DNA from: Carallia brachiata
Lineage: Eukaryota > Streptophyta > Magnoliopsida > Malpighiales > Rhizophoraceae
DNA length: 64,000 nt
Reading direction: 5' to 3'
Assembly: GCA_021464245.1 (NCBI GenBank)
Contig: JADCRB010000016.1
Location: 13,571,440-13,635,439 of the forward strand
The stretch's first letter is position 1; the number at the start of each line of letters is the position of its first letter. The notes beneath the pieces are model-generated. The model ran no database searches. It worked only from the letters and a program-made list of their open reading frames with translations, and was not told the DNA's origin. The position numbers were made by a program, and so were the translations under genes. This document shows positions 25,301 to 36,432 of the stretch, piece by piece.

Positions 25301-27520
25301 TCTATCATATTAGAAAGTTACGAGTTAATAAAACTGTATATATTTAAATCTTTTTCAAATTTTCTTTTAATGACAGAGCTCTCATATATATAATATGAGA
25401 GTTAAGACTCAAACCTTCAATATATTTCTAGCTTGGTGTCTATTATATTATGCTGTAAAGTGCAAGACAATTAACTAATACTTAGTACCAAAAATTATTT
25501 CTATGCAGAGGGTTTTTGAAGAAAGAATGGGAATGCACCCTACAACACACTCTTTGCGAGGAAAATAGTTGTATTGACCACCTAATTAATCTTATTGCTG
25601 AGCGCTATGTGCCTTTTGAAGTTTAGGAGACTCGTCTTCCAAACGTGAATCCTCTTCTTTATGCGGACATAGTTGGAGTAGCAATTCTAAAAGTTGGATA
25701 ACGTGTTGGGTTTGGTGTGTTGCTATATCTATTTTGTCAGCCTTAATGTTTCTTTCTTAAACCATTTTCCACAATTTCTCATGAAAAAATATATATTATT
25801 TCTATGCAAAGTTGGTAGATTATTGTTTACCATTTCAAACATTAATTGTGATCCATAGAGTTGAGTGCTTATCCAGATTTAATGCCTGTGGAAAGCAAGA
25901 TAAATGATTACAAGGTCAACATTATATTATTAATACTTTCTATGTATGAGACTGTTTAAATATATGTTGTATTTATTGAGTCAACTCTCTACTTCTTTCA
26001 TTGTTTATTTATTTATTTATTTTTATTTAATGAATTTTGCGCATGTACACTGTGACCATTGGATTGATCAACAATATTGTACCGTCAACTAACATAATAA
26101 GTTTGGTAGCTACAAAAACAAATTAGTTTAGTGCCATTTAAATCTTGCTAACATGTTTTACAAAAGGAAATTTCTAAATGTGCGTAGTCACTTCGAAACC
26201 ATTGTCACGTTATGAAACTTGTAATTTTGTAACCAATCTTTTTTTGTTTTTTTTTTGTAAGAATTTTATGTCTGCAAAGTACCTTGCTTTTTTTTATCTG
26301 TGAAGTGTTAAATATATTAGATAGAAGTCTAGCATAATACTTACACCTATCCAACTTTTAATTATTGGCAAAAAGAAAAGAAAATTGCTTTACATTATGA
26401 GGAATACTATGTAATAATAAATTATCAATCAAGTAATATAAGTCGTTAAATAATTAAAAATTTAAAAAATAAAAAACAAATAAATATTAAATAAATTATA
26501 TAATTATTTTATTACTATTTAAAATTAAACTAAATAGTGTACATCTGCACGCAGTAATAACAAGGAGGATGAGTTTAGCATCGGCTTTGGGACTTGCAAG
26601 ACAACAAGCGGCTCCAATATTGGCGATTAACTCTGTTTGGGGCATCCTGGTGGGGGCGGTCTTGTCTGGCGTCAAACCGGTCCCAGTTTTCGGCCTCCTG
26701 GGCCTAGTTTCTCTAAGAACAAAAAAGAAAAAGAAAGAAAGAAAAAAAGAAAGAAACCCAGAAGGCAATATAACGCAGCCCAACTCAGTTCAACCAGCTC
26801 AACCAACTTTCTCATGGTTGATGCAGAAAGACACATCGGCTGGCTTGACTAAAAAAAACAAAAAGACACATTGGCCGGCTAGCAACCCATGCCCAAGCAT
26901 GAAGCATATCTAATTATTAACTCTCCAATTTTAAAAGGGGTTTGTTTCCCCATAGTAGCTGTATTGTAAATGGAGTCTCTCCATTATTGTGAAAAAAAAA
27001 AAAAAATCTCTAATTCTTCTAAATCTCGTATACTTTCTTAAATTAGAATTAAAAATTTTTAAAAGTAATAAGTGTAATCTAACTAACTACAAAGCATTAC
27101 TCTGAAGTGGCAGACTGAAATTTAAATCTTACCTCCTACCAACTTCTCTTCTCTTATATATAAATTATGACTCTCTTCAAAGATTTTAAAAGTATATATA
27201 TATATTAAAGAACTTTACGAATGAAATTTTGAGGGTTCTCTTCAATTGTCTTCTCCAAATCAATTCGAAAAGACTGATGCTAAAATTGTTTTTCTTGGAT
27301 TGAATGAAATTTTAAGGATTTAAAGTTTTCTCTCCCAATCAATCAATTGGTCTAAACATAGGATAAATTAAAGATATTTCAAGACAAAAAATAAACTGAA
27401 GTTGTTTTTTCTGGATTGAATTAACTTAAAAAAAAATTTTTTTTGTTGTCAGTTGGCCAAAGAGCTGCAGAAACTCAAAAAGGGAAAACCAAAAAGACAA
27501 AAATGCAGGTAAGTGTAGCC
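22311..27520. other. AT-rich non-coding region between LINE relic and COA6-like gene (unit A)
   Basis: About 5.2 kb, matched by B at about 46200-51587. A segment at 26569-26783 is locally GC-rich and open on both strands (plus: LGLARQQAAPILAINSVWG). It is shared with B, but I recognise no family and it is followed by purine repeats. A short stretch at about 27456-27508 that ends in a strong donor CAG|GTAAGT could be an upstream leader exon of the COA6-like gene. No other gene seen. Confidence 0.45.
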
Positions 27521-28156
27521 ATGGAAACCTACGCATCAACAAACACAGACCAAGTTCACACAGATGTACTTCTTAAAGCAAGGCAAGCTTGCTACAAGGT
27601 CCTCTTTCTCTTTTTTATTTTTCTCTCTCTATTCTTTATTTTTTTTGGAAGTCAGCAAGAAAACTTTGAATATGAAATGAATATAATGTGGGGGGAAACT
27701 GTTCGATTTGATGGGGTTGAGTTTTATTGTATTATTATTGGCACGCGATGCTTTCTATGCGTGTTTGGATAAAGAACCAAGGAAAAAGCCCATAGAAATT
27801 GGGACCGTGGGGCTTTTGTACCCAATTGAGTGCAAACGCTTTAGGGATTATTATCAGAAGAATTGCCGCACTACTTGGGTAAAATATTTGAAACTCCCTT
27901 CCCCCAAAAAAACCCCCATTTGCTTATCCACTTCTTCTGTTGATTTTTTTTTCTTTTTCGTTATGTGCATATACGTATGTGTTTGGTTTTAAAGTTTTTT
28001 TTTTTTTTTGGGATTTTGGGATTATGATATGTGAAGCATTTTGATAGGCATTACTGCAAGAACAAGAGGGTTCAGAGGTTATTGGATGACAAAGACACTA
28101 GGAGAGGTCCGTTGTCACTTCCACAGCCTTATATTTTCAAGCCCTCTTCTAGTTAA
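27521..28156 (+). pseudogene. COA6: COA6/COX6B-like twin-cysteine gene, unit A, both splice acceptors lost
   Basis: The three exons inferred from unit B are 27521-27598, 27741-27878 and 28031-28156 (26, 46 and 41 codons plus stop). Joined, they would encode 113 residues with CX9C (C-YKARDAFYA-C), CX10C (C-KRFRDYYQKN-C) and TTW-VKHFDRHYCKNKRVQRLL. This is the pattern of COA6/COX6B-family proteins of the mitochondrial intermembrane space that help assemble cytochrome c oxidase. Both introns keep GT donors. The acceptor before exon 2 reads TTG where B has TAG, and before exon 3 TAT where B has TAG. Exon reading frames are otherwise intact and the exon 3 tail (RRGPLSLPQP) looks more conserved than in B. 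Normal splicing should fail unless other acceptors are used, hence pseudogene. Confidence 0.78.
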
Positions 28157-30008
28157 TAGTCCTTACGCTTGTCAATTTTCATATTGGAATATGGGATTTT
28201 TGGTTATTTGGACTTTCGGTACTTTTGATCAGACTTGAAGTTCTACAGAGATTACATTACATATTACTTACAATGGATATTGATTGTTTAGTGTATAATA
28301 TGTGAATGAAATAAGCGGGGAAATTTCTGAATTGGAGGATGGCAGTTGCAGTCTGTCGCTTTAGTTTCCATTGTTTTTTTCGTTTTCCATGATTTTGCAT
28401 GCTGGGTGCTTGCTGAACAGAAACAACTTCGTCCTAGTATCTACAGTGGCCCGCAGAATTGTATTATCATTATATGGAGTTTATCCATATTGGCAGGGGT
28501 ATAAAGCTTGACTTGGCCCCTTAAGGGAAGATGGATGCAAAGTTTGTGAGACAGTTCTGAGTGAATAGTGGATAGCTCATTCAAGTAAGACGATGAAACT
28601 GTAGAATTTGCTGTATTCTTGTGGTCTCTGGATGGTGCGACAATTGCAATTACAAACAAGGGGTACATTTGGACTTGAAAAGATATATCCATTCCTTGTA
28701 TTGAAAAATGAAAATGCTCTCAAATTGAAGCTTGAGGATGTTTTTTTCTCTCGCCCAAATGCCTAAATTGTTAGTAAAAGGAAGGAAAAATAAACAAAAT
28801 ATGAGTGCAACGAAATAAAACAAATGATGCATATAAAATCTGAAACATGTAAATATGCTGTCTTTAAGAATAGATTTGTGCCCCCGTGTACGAAATAGCC
28901 ACATTGCAACATGTGTGATAGAGATTATCTTCTCAAGATATAACAGACCTTTCTTCTAGTGTGCACTTCACAAATGAGCTAACAAAAATATCAAAAGCTT
29001 GAATAACCCAACAAATTTCAGAATATAGGTAGAGAGAAAAAGAATATGGTTAATGTTGTATTGTTTGGAGAAAGCTGAGCAGTCCTTTTACAGTGATCTG
29101 GGTATAAAGTCACATAAAAAGAATAATGAGCATTAAGACTAAGCATTAAGACTGTGTTTAATGGTTATAACGACTAGTTTTCAAACAGTCAGTAACGGTT
29201 GTATCGGCTAACTCTCCAACAACCAAAAACAAGTAGTTAAAAAATAGCTAGTTTGACCAAATTTTTTGAAAGGTCTTAAAAAATTGGTCACATGAGCTCA
29301 TTTATATTGATTCTGGGTCTGAATTGCGCGAGATTTTTTATAAGTATTTTATTTTATAAAGTATAAGGGATATCTTTGTTTATAAATAAGTAAAATTTAA
29401 CTTCTCTTTTTCATGTAAAATTCTAGTTTTTTTTACACTTTCTTATTAAGTAATACTCCATTTCTCTTTCTTACCTGAGATTCAAATTTTTTAAAATACT
29501 CTTTATATACCAATATAAATATTGTGCACTTTTCTCGTATTTCGGTTGCTATGAATTAGTAATGGCTTCTGAATGTTCAAATGATTATGTTAATATGTTT
29601 TCACAAATTACTTTGTTACCTTTTTTTATGTGTGCTTTCTTAAGTATTTCTGTATTAATATAATCTAATTGAGTTAGTTTCATACTTGTACGCCTTTTAT
29701 TCCACTTATTTGAATGCTTCATATCTTGATGTCACCTAAATTAGCTGAGTAGTGGAGTCTTTCCTTGAGGTCATTTGTATTCTCTGTGGGTCAAAACAAT
29801 CAAGGAGTGAGGCATTGTTTCTTAATTAGGCGCTAATTAACACACATTATTTGAGAACAGCAAGTGCTGGGCCACAGCGGAGGGATTAAAAACTCCGGTA
29901 AGATTATGGGAGGCTTGGATACAGAGGTGGAAAGTTTGGCCAAAGCCAAGGTTTTGCTTGTACTCTGATGGACTCCGTGACTACATTTTGACCATAATTA
30001 TGGGATTG
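28157..30008. other. Downstream of COA6-like gene (unit A)
   Basis: Probable 3' UTR then AT-rich sequence, closely matched in B (52228-53995). Minus-strand frames at 28441-28904 are low-similarity translations that change between copies. No gene recognised. It ends at the copia target site. Confidence 0.45.
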
Positions 30009-30013
30009 ATCAC

Positions 30014-30302
30014 TGTTAAAGAGTAATGTGATGTAAAGTTAAATGGTTAAATAGTTTTTTTTTCTTGTATTAGCAACTATATTTAAACTAATCTAAGTTA
30101 CAAGTTAATCCAATGGCCACTAGACAAACACATGTATGGCTAGAAACTAATGTAACTTTTTGGTGTATTTATGTAGTGGAAGGATCTGGAAAAGCTAATG
30201 AAAGAAAAAAAAAATAGAGTAAAAAAATCTCTTATTCCCCCGTTGCTTTTCTATTGAGAAATTTTAGTCCAACACAATTTTTCTGCATATTTGGGGCCAA
30301 CA
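30014..30302 (+). repeat. Copia 5' LTR
   Basis: 289 bp, starts TGTTAAAGAG and ends GGGGCCAACA. It matches the 3' LTR at 34385-35326 once the nested MITE is removed (about 288 bp), with roughly one base in ten to twelve differing by eye. Confidence 0.93.
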
Positions 30303-30360
30303 ATTTGGTATCAGAGCTTGTTTTTCAAAGAGAAAAAAGTGGGTTTGAAGAGTAACGAGT

Positions 30361-33300
30361 ATGGCAACCACAAATTCCCCCAATTTCAGCAATATTCAAG
30401 CTCCCATTTTTTAAGGAAAGAACTATGAGTTCTGGGCTATAAAGATGAGAACGCTTTTTCAGTCTATAGATGCTTGGGAGCTAGTTGATGCTAGATTTGA
30501 GGAGCCACAACAAGAAACGAGGTTGACAAAAGTTGAGGAAGAAAATAAGCCTAGATGCAGGGGCATTGTCAATGATACAAAGAGGAGTGTCAAATGCTCT
30601 TTTTCCTAGAATCATGCGATCAACCAAAGCTAAGGAAGCATGAGACATTTTGAAGTAGGAATTTCATGGAGATGATAAGGTACGGGCTATCAAACTTCAA
30701 AATCTTAGGTGAGAATATGAGAATTTGAAAATGAAGGAGAATGAATCAATTGGTGAATTCTTTGGTAGAGTTATACAAGTGGTGAATCAAATGAAAACAT
30801 GTAATCAGAAGATTGATGATAAGAAAATTATTGAGAAAATTCTGAATAGTTTGACTGAAAAGTTTGATGCAATGGTGGTTGTTATAGAGCAAACTAAAGA
30901 CACTGCTGAAATGAGTGTTCGAGAGTTAATGCGCTCCTTGAAATCATTCAAGCAAAGATTGTCCCGACGCTTTGAAAAGCCAGTTGAGAGCGTGTTTCAA
31001 TCTAAGCTCTCTCTTGATGTTAAAAATCAAGACAAATGACCCTCAATAAATGAAAACCAGAGGATTTGGCCACTTAGAGGTAGAAGATATGGAAAGGTGG
31101 AGGCTGAGGTACAAGAGGAAGAGGTCGAAGTAACAATGAAAGTAGACCAGTTGAAGGCAATTCCACGAGAAGGTGTAATATTTGTAATAAGGTTGGCCAT
31201 ATTGCAAAAAGTTGCTGGTTTAAAGGAAAGCCCCAATGTCATCATTATAAAAAATTTGGCCACATTCAAAAGGATTGCAAGTTTAAGAATGATCATCAAG
31301 TAAATTTCACGGAGGATAAAGATTGTGAAGGAAATTTATTTTATGTTTGTAATGAAGTTGTGGAGGAGAGCAAGGATATATGGTATTTGGATAGCGGTTG
31401 TAGCAACCATATGACACCGTGTAAGAAAATCTTTTTAGATGTGGATGAAAATTTCATTTCAAAAATGAGGCTTGGAAATGATGCAACTATGGAAGTGAAA
31501 GGAAAAGGGAGGATTGGAGTTGCAACTAAAAGAGGAACAAAAGTGATCAATGATGTTTTGTATGTACCAAGCTTGGTCCAAAGCTTACTTAGCCTTAGAC
31601 AATTGTTGGAGCATAACTATTCTATGCTGTTTAAGGACTTTGGTTGTGCGATTCTTGATCAAAAAAAATGAGAAGGTAGTTGACATAAAAATGGGGTTGC
31701 AACGGAGCTTTTCTTTAAAGTTCAAGTACTCTGAAGAACTGGCCTTGAAAGCTAGTCTTATTGATGATAGTTGGTTGTGGCACCGTAGATTTGGGCACTT
31801 GAATTTTAAAAGCCTGAAATTATTGCAGCAACAGAATTTAGTGCATGGTTTGCCAAGCATACAAGAGAAAAATGAAGTTTGTGGAGGTTGTGCGTTAGGA
31901 AGCAACACCAGCAATCATTTCCTAAAGGAGTCGCATGAAGAGCAAAGGAGTTACTTAAGCTGGTGCATACCGATGTTTGCGGTGCAATGAATACCCCATC
32001 ACACTCTCAAAATAGGTACTTTACTTTGTTCATAGATGATTATAGTCGCATGACATGAGTTTACTTTATGAGACAAAGATCTAAAGTTTTCAGCATTTTT
32101 AAGAAATTTAAGAGTCTTGTTGAAAAGCAAAGTGGTTGTAGTATAAAGATGTTGAGGAGTGATCGAGAGAAGGAGTACACTTCAAATGAATTTGAGAAGT
32201 TTTGTGACGATGAAGGAGTGTAAAGACAGCTTACTGTTGGCTATACTTCACAACAAAATGGAGTATCAGAGAGGAAAAATCAAACGGTAATGGCAATAAC
32301 AAAATCCTTGTTGTTTGAAGTGGGTTTACTTAGAAAATTTTGGGCTGAAACTGTATTTATGGCTGTCTACTTGATAAATAGAAGTCCAACTAAAGCATTA
32401 AAGGATGAGACCCCATTTGAAGCTTGGAGTGGTAGGAAGCCATCAGTGAAACACTTGAGAGTATTTGGATGTGTGTGTTATGTTCATGTCCCAAAAGAGA
32501 AGAGGTATAAGCTTGATGAAACGAGTAAAAAGTGTATTTTTGTTGGGTACAGCTCCAAGTGGAAGGGATACAGGCTGTTCAATTTAAAAAAAAATAAAAT
32601 AATTGTAAGTCGTGATGTTGTATTTGATGAGAAGAAAATTTGGAATTGGGAAAAAAGCCAAGCAGAAGAAAAGTTGGTCCCAATGGATGTTATTTTACAA
32701 AATCCAATTCAAGAAGAGGAAAGTGATAATAAAGAGTCGAATTCTGATATGGGGGCTGACTTGCCATCTTCCTTAAGTAGTTCACCTAGCTCAATACCTA
32801 AGAAAATGAGGAGTTTGAGTGATGTGTATGCCAGATCCAATTTTTTTATGGTGGAATCAAAAAATTTTGAAGAAGCTGTGGAAGATGAATCATAAAGAAA
32901 AGTTATGGAAGAAGAAATTGATGCTATTGAAAAAAATAATACATGGCAACTGGTTGACCACCCACAAGACAAAGAAGTTATTGGTTTGAAATAGATTTAC
33001 AAGGTGAAGCATAATCCTGATGGCTCCATACAAAGATGTAAAGCGAGATTAGTAGCTAAAGGTTACTCACAATAACTCAAAATTGATTATAATGAATCAT
33101 TCGCTCCAGTAGCTCGCTTGGACACTGTTAGAGCCATTATTGCAGTAGCAGCTCACAAAGGTTGGTTGTTACAGCAACTTGATGTTAAATCTGTATTTTT
33201 GAATGGAGAATTAATGGAGGATGTTTATGTTGAGCAACCTTAAGGGTTTGTTGTCAAGGGTGAAGAACATAAAGTATACAAGCTAAAAAAGGCTTTGTAT

Positions 33301-34384
33301 GGGTTAAAACATATGCCTAAACCCTAGTATAGTCATATTGATGGCTATTTTCTGGAGAAAGGGTTTGAAAGGAGTAGAAGTGAACCAACTTTATATGTTA
33401 AAAATAAGGGAGTTGCTAGATTACTTGTTGTTGTTTTATATGTTGATGATTCGGTGATAACAGGTAAAAATGAGAAGCTTATTGAAGAGTTTACGAATGA
33501 GATGATGAGAAGATATGCAATGAATGATATGAGGCTCCTACATTATTTTTTTGGAATTGAAGTTTATCAAGGTAAAAATGCTGTTGTCATTTGCCAAAGG
33601 AGATTTGCAGAGAAAATTCTCAAAAAATTTAGAATAGAAGGGTGCAATTCTGATGAGACACGTTTGATTGTCAATGAGAATATGATGGAAACAAGGTGGA
33701 TACAACTTTGTATCAAAGTTTGGTTGGGAATTTGATATATCTCACAGTTACAAGGCCAGATTTGATGCACGCAACAAACTTACTTTTAAGATTTATGCAT
33801 TCTCCAAGTCACATACATTTGGGGATAGTAAAAAAGGTCTTTCGATTTGTTCATGGAACGTTGAATTATGGCCTTAAGTATGAAAAAATTTCTGAGTTGA
33901 AGTTGGTTGGATTTTGTGATAGTGATTGGGGAGGCTGTATTGATGATATGAAGAGCACATCCGGGTATGCATTTTCTTTGGGTTTAGGAGTAATTTTATG
34001 GTGTTTAAAGAAGCAACAATCAGTAGCTCAATCATCTACAGAAGCTGAATATGTTTCAGCTGGAATGGCTACTTCTCAAGCCATTTGGTTGAGAAGAATT
34101 TTAGACGACATTGGCGAGAAACAAGAAGAGCCTTCTGTGCTTTATTGTGATAACAAATCAGCAATTGTTATAGCCAACAACCTTGTTTTTCATAGCAGAA
34201 CTAGACATGTAGCATTGAAGTATCACTTTATCAGAAAGGCAATGGAAGATAGAGAAGTACAGCTGATTTTTTGCAGGTCTGAGGAGCAATTAGCTAACAA
34301 TTTTACAAAAGCATTGCCAAGAATGAGGTTCCAACAACTTAGATCAGCAATGGGAGCTGCAAACCATCACATTAAGGAGGAGAA
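30361..34384 (+). pseudogene. Decayed copia gag-pol polyprotein
   Basis: The frame starts with ATG at 30361 and has an in-frame stop within 20 codons. Recognisable pieces in order: gag (30725-31039, MKMKENESIGEFFGRVIQVV), zinc knuckle near 31170-31280, protease (about 31380-31420), GAG-pre-integrase (HRRFGHLNFKSLKLL, about 31780), integrase (QQNGVSERKN, about 32255), a C-terminal integrase/linker segment (32290-32895), reverse transcriptase (about 32980-33700, YVDD near 33440) and RNase H (33696-34397, SSTEAEY near 34035). Clear stops at 32056, 32221, 32992, 33073, 33241 and 33325 and a frameshift near 33690 rule out a functional polyprotein. Confidence 0.93.
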
Positions 34385-35326
34385 TGTTAAAGAGTAATGT
34401 GATGTAAAGTTAAATGATTAAATAGTATTTCTGTCTTGTATTGGCAACTATGGTTAAACTAATCTTAGTTACAAGTTGATCCAATGGCCATTAGCATAAC
34501 CATAGTTTTAAAAACCGGACCGGTTATTGAACCGGTGAGAAAACTGGGTTAGTGGTTTAGCGGTCCAACCGGAAAATCGGCGGTTGAACCAGCGGGTCAA
34601 TTCTGATTTGATAAAATAATAACTAATATTTACAATTTTTTATTTTTTAATAACAAATAATGAGTATAATCATAAAAAATAGAATATGAGTCTACTTAAA
34701 TTTAAAATAAAATTAAAATACAAGATATTTATGATAATTTTTTAATTAAATAAATTAATAAAGTATAAATATCAAAAATAAAATATTATAAAACTATTAA
34801 TCAAATATTCATATCTAAAAATAAATATCATAAAATCAATATATATTCTAAAAATATTACATTTTTTATTAATATAAATAAGTGTTATTTATTCTCATTT
34901 TTAATCCAAGAAAATAAATAAAACGACTTCATTTTGATCCAGGTGACCTGGTTACTGGTTCACCGGTCCGACCGACCGGTTCACTAGTTTTGGGTTCACC
35001 GGTTTTTCGGTCCGACCGGCCGATTCACCGGTTTTTGGGCGGTTCATTTCTTATTCCGGTTTTATCAGAAAATCGGACCGGTCTGACCTCCAGTTCACCG
35101 GTTTTTCGGTCCGACCGGCCGGTCCGGTCCGGTTTTTAAAACTATGAGCATAACACATGTATGGCTAGAAACTATTGTAACTTTTTGGTATGTTTATGTA
35201 GTGGAAGGATATGGAAAAGCTAATGAAAGAAAAAGAAAAAAAAAAAAACAGAGTAAGAAAATCTCTTGCTTTCCCATTGCTTTTCTATTGAGAAATTTCA
35301 GTCCAGCACCATTTTTGGGGCCAACA
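34385..35326 (+). repeat. Copia 3' LTR interrupted by a MITE
   Basis: The LTR sequence runs 34385-34500, is interrupted at 34501-35146, and resumes from 35147 to 35326. Removing the MITE and one 8-bp duplication leaves about 288 bp. It ends GGGGCCAACA and is followed by the target duplication ATCAC. Confidence 0.93.
34501..35146. mobile_element. hAT-like MITE nested in the copia 3' LTR
   Basis: A 646-bp element with perfect terminal inverted repeats of at least 20 bp beginning CATAGTTTTAAAAACCGGAC, and an 8-bp target duplication AGCATAAC (34493-34500 and 35147-35154), the size made by hAT transposases. Subterminal regions are dense in CCGGT/ACCGG motifs, and the centre is AT-rich without a frame. 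The LTR between units B and C (54394-54681) shows the empty site. Confidence 0.92.
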
Positions 35327-35331
35327 ATCAC

Positions 35332-36432
35332 ATATGTTTGCATTTAGCACAAAGGCAATCACAATTTGGAACCTTCACATCTTAACATAATTGTGCTTTA
35401 GTGTTGCACGCTTTTGCTCTCATCATTCTAGGTTACTAATGTTGCTTTTATTGAGAGTTATTATTGATGGCTTCATGGTTGCAGCCGTGTTTAATTGCAG
35501 ACTTGATTGCCACTGGAGTCTAAAAGACTAAATTGTACATGACTTGAGATAAAGGTGATAATGAACAAGGTATGAATTAGATGTTGGAGCTATGACCAGC
35601 GTGTATTGCATGCTTGCAACTATATTTTTATTCATTATAGTGTAAAGAATGATACAGTTCAGTGTTCTTATTATTTTATTTGTCTCATATAGAATACTCA
35701 GCTATATGTAAGACTGTCCCTACAGCCTCAATTAACCAACAGCTTGTTTAATTCCTTCCCAGCTATTGCTTTGAGTTCCCTACTGGCTACTCGTGCAGAT
35801 GAATGGGCAAAACATTATTTAAATAGCTATCCTACAACTTACTATATTATGACAAGGATTTGCCTTTCCACTGATCATAAATAAGGGGTTACAAGTGTCT
35901 TAATAAACCCATGTGCCTGCATGACAATGGGCAGTGAGTAGTAATTTGATTTTGACGCCCTGAGACCTGCCAAATTTTAAGTTTTAGAGTTCTTAATCAC
36001 CAACCCCAGTTCCAATTCATTGTGCCAGCCGGCCCTGGAGAATGCATCCTTGAGCCGTTGACGTTTTTTAAACGGATTTTAATGATGATGTGTTTTCACA
36101 TAAGGTCAATTACTTTGTCTGTTTAAGATTGTACTTGCAGTAAACATCAACTGTTTATTTATGGGATGATTTATGGATGCTTTGGTTATGTTCTAGAAGA
36201 CTGTCTACAAACGTTGAACCTATCCGGCTAGTTTTGGTTACACAGACAACAGATTTGGTCCCTTTTTTTTTTTTTGTTTGGCTTTTTTTGCAAGGGCATA
36301 CTTCTTGGACCCGACACCACAAGAAGGGCAACCAGAATTATTGGGTACACAAAGATGAACCCACAAATGTGCATCTCAACGATTGTGATGACACTTTTAT
36401 GAGCCTACTTGACTCTCATGGCGCATTACCAT
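35332..36432. other. Inter-unit segment right of the copia (A/B boundary)
   Basis: About 1.1 kb, repeated almost unchanged at 54687-55648 between B and C except for about 120-130 bp around 36260-36390 that is missing there. No gene recognised; frames such as 36177-36437 are disrupted in the second copy. Confidence 0.55.

Larger units (their letters stand above)
30014..35326 (+). mobile_element. Ty1/copia LTR retrotransposon, complete but decayed, with nested MITE
   Basis: The 5' LTR (30014-30302, TG...CA) is followed by the initiator-Met-tRNA-type primer site TGGTATCAGAGC (30306-30317). The polypurine tract AAGGAGGAGAA (34374-34384) precedes the 3' LTR (34385-35326, including a 646-bp MITE). 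The target duplication ATCAC lies at 30009-30013 and 35327-35331. The internal region has, in copia order, gag with a CCHC-type zinc knuckle, aspartic protease (WYLDSGCSNHMT), GAG-pre-integrase and integrase, reverse transcriptase (LYVDD) and RNase H. Many stop codons and at least one frameshift make it non-autonomous. The two LTRs differ at many positions, so the insertion is old. Confidence 0.95.
14375..36432. repeat. Tandem segmental duplication, unit A (about 22.1 kb)
   Basis: The first of three direct tandem units. Homology with B and C begins near ATTG at 14375, matched at 36433 in B and 55649 in C. The unit contains a MIR156 precursor, a LINE RNase H remnant, a COA6-like gene, a full copia element with nested MITE, and about 1.1 kb beyond the copia. 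Its left 4.4 kb differs from B and C at many positions, while its right part is close to B. The exact left edge is uncertain by a few tens of bases, because weak similarity may continue outward. Confidence 0.88.

Noticed and set aside
30725..34397. Functional copia proteins
   Set aside because: The domains are recognisable, but several in-frame stops and a frameshift near 33690 show a decayed element.
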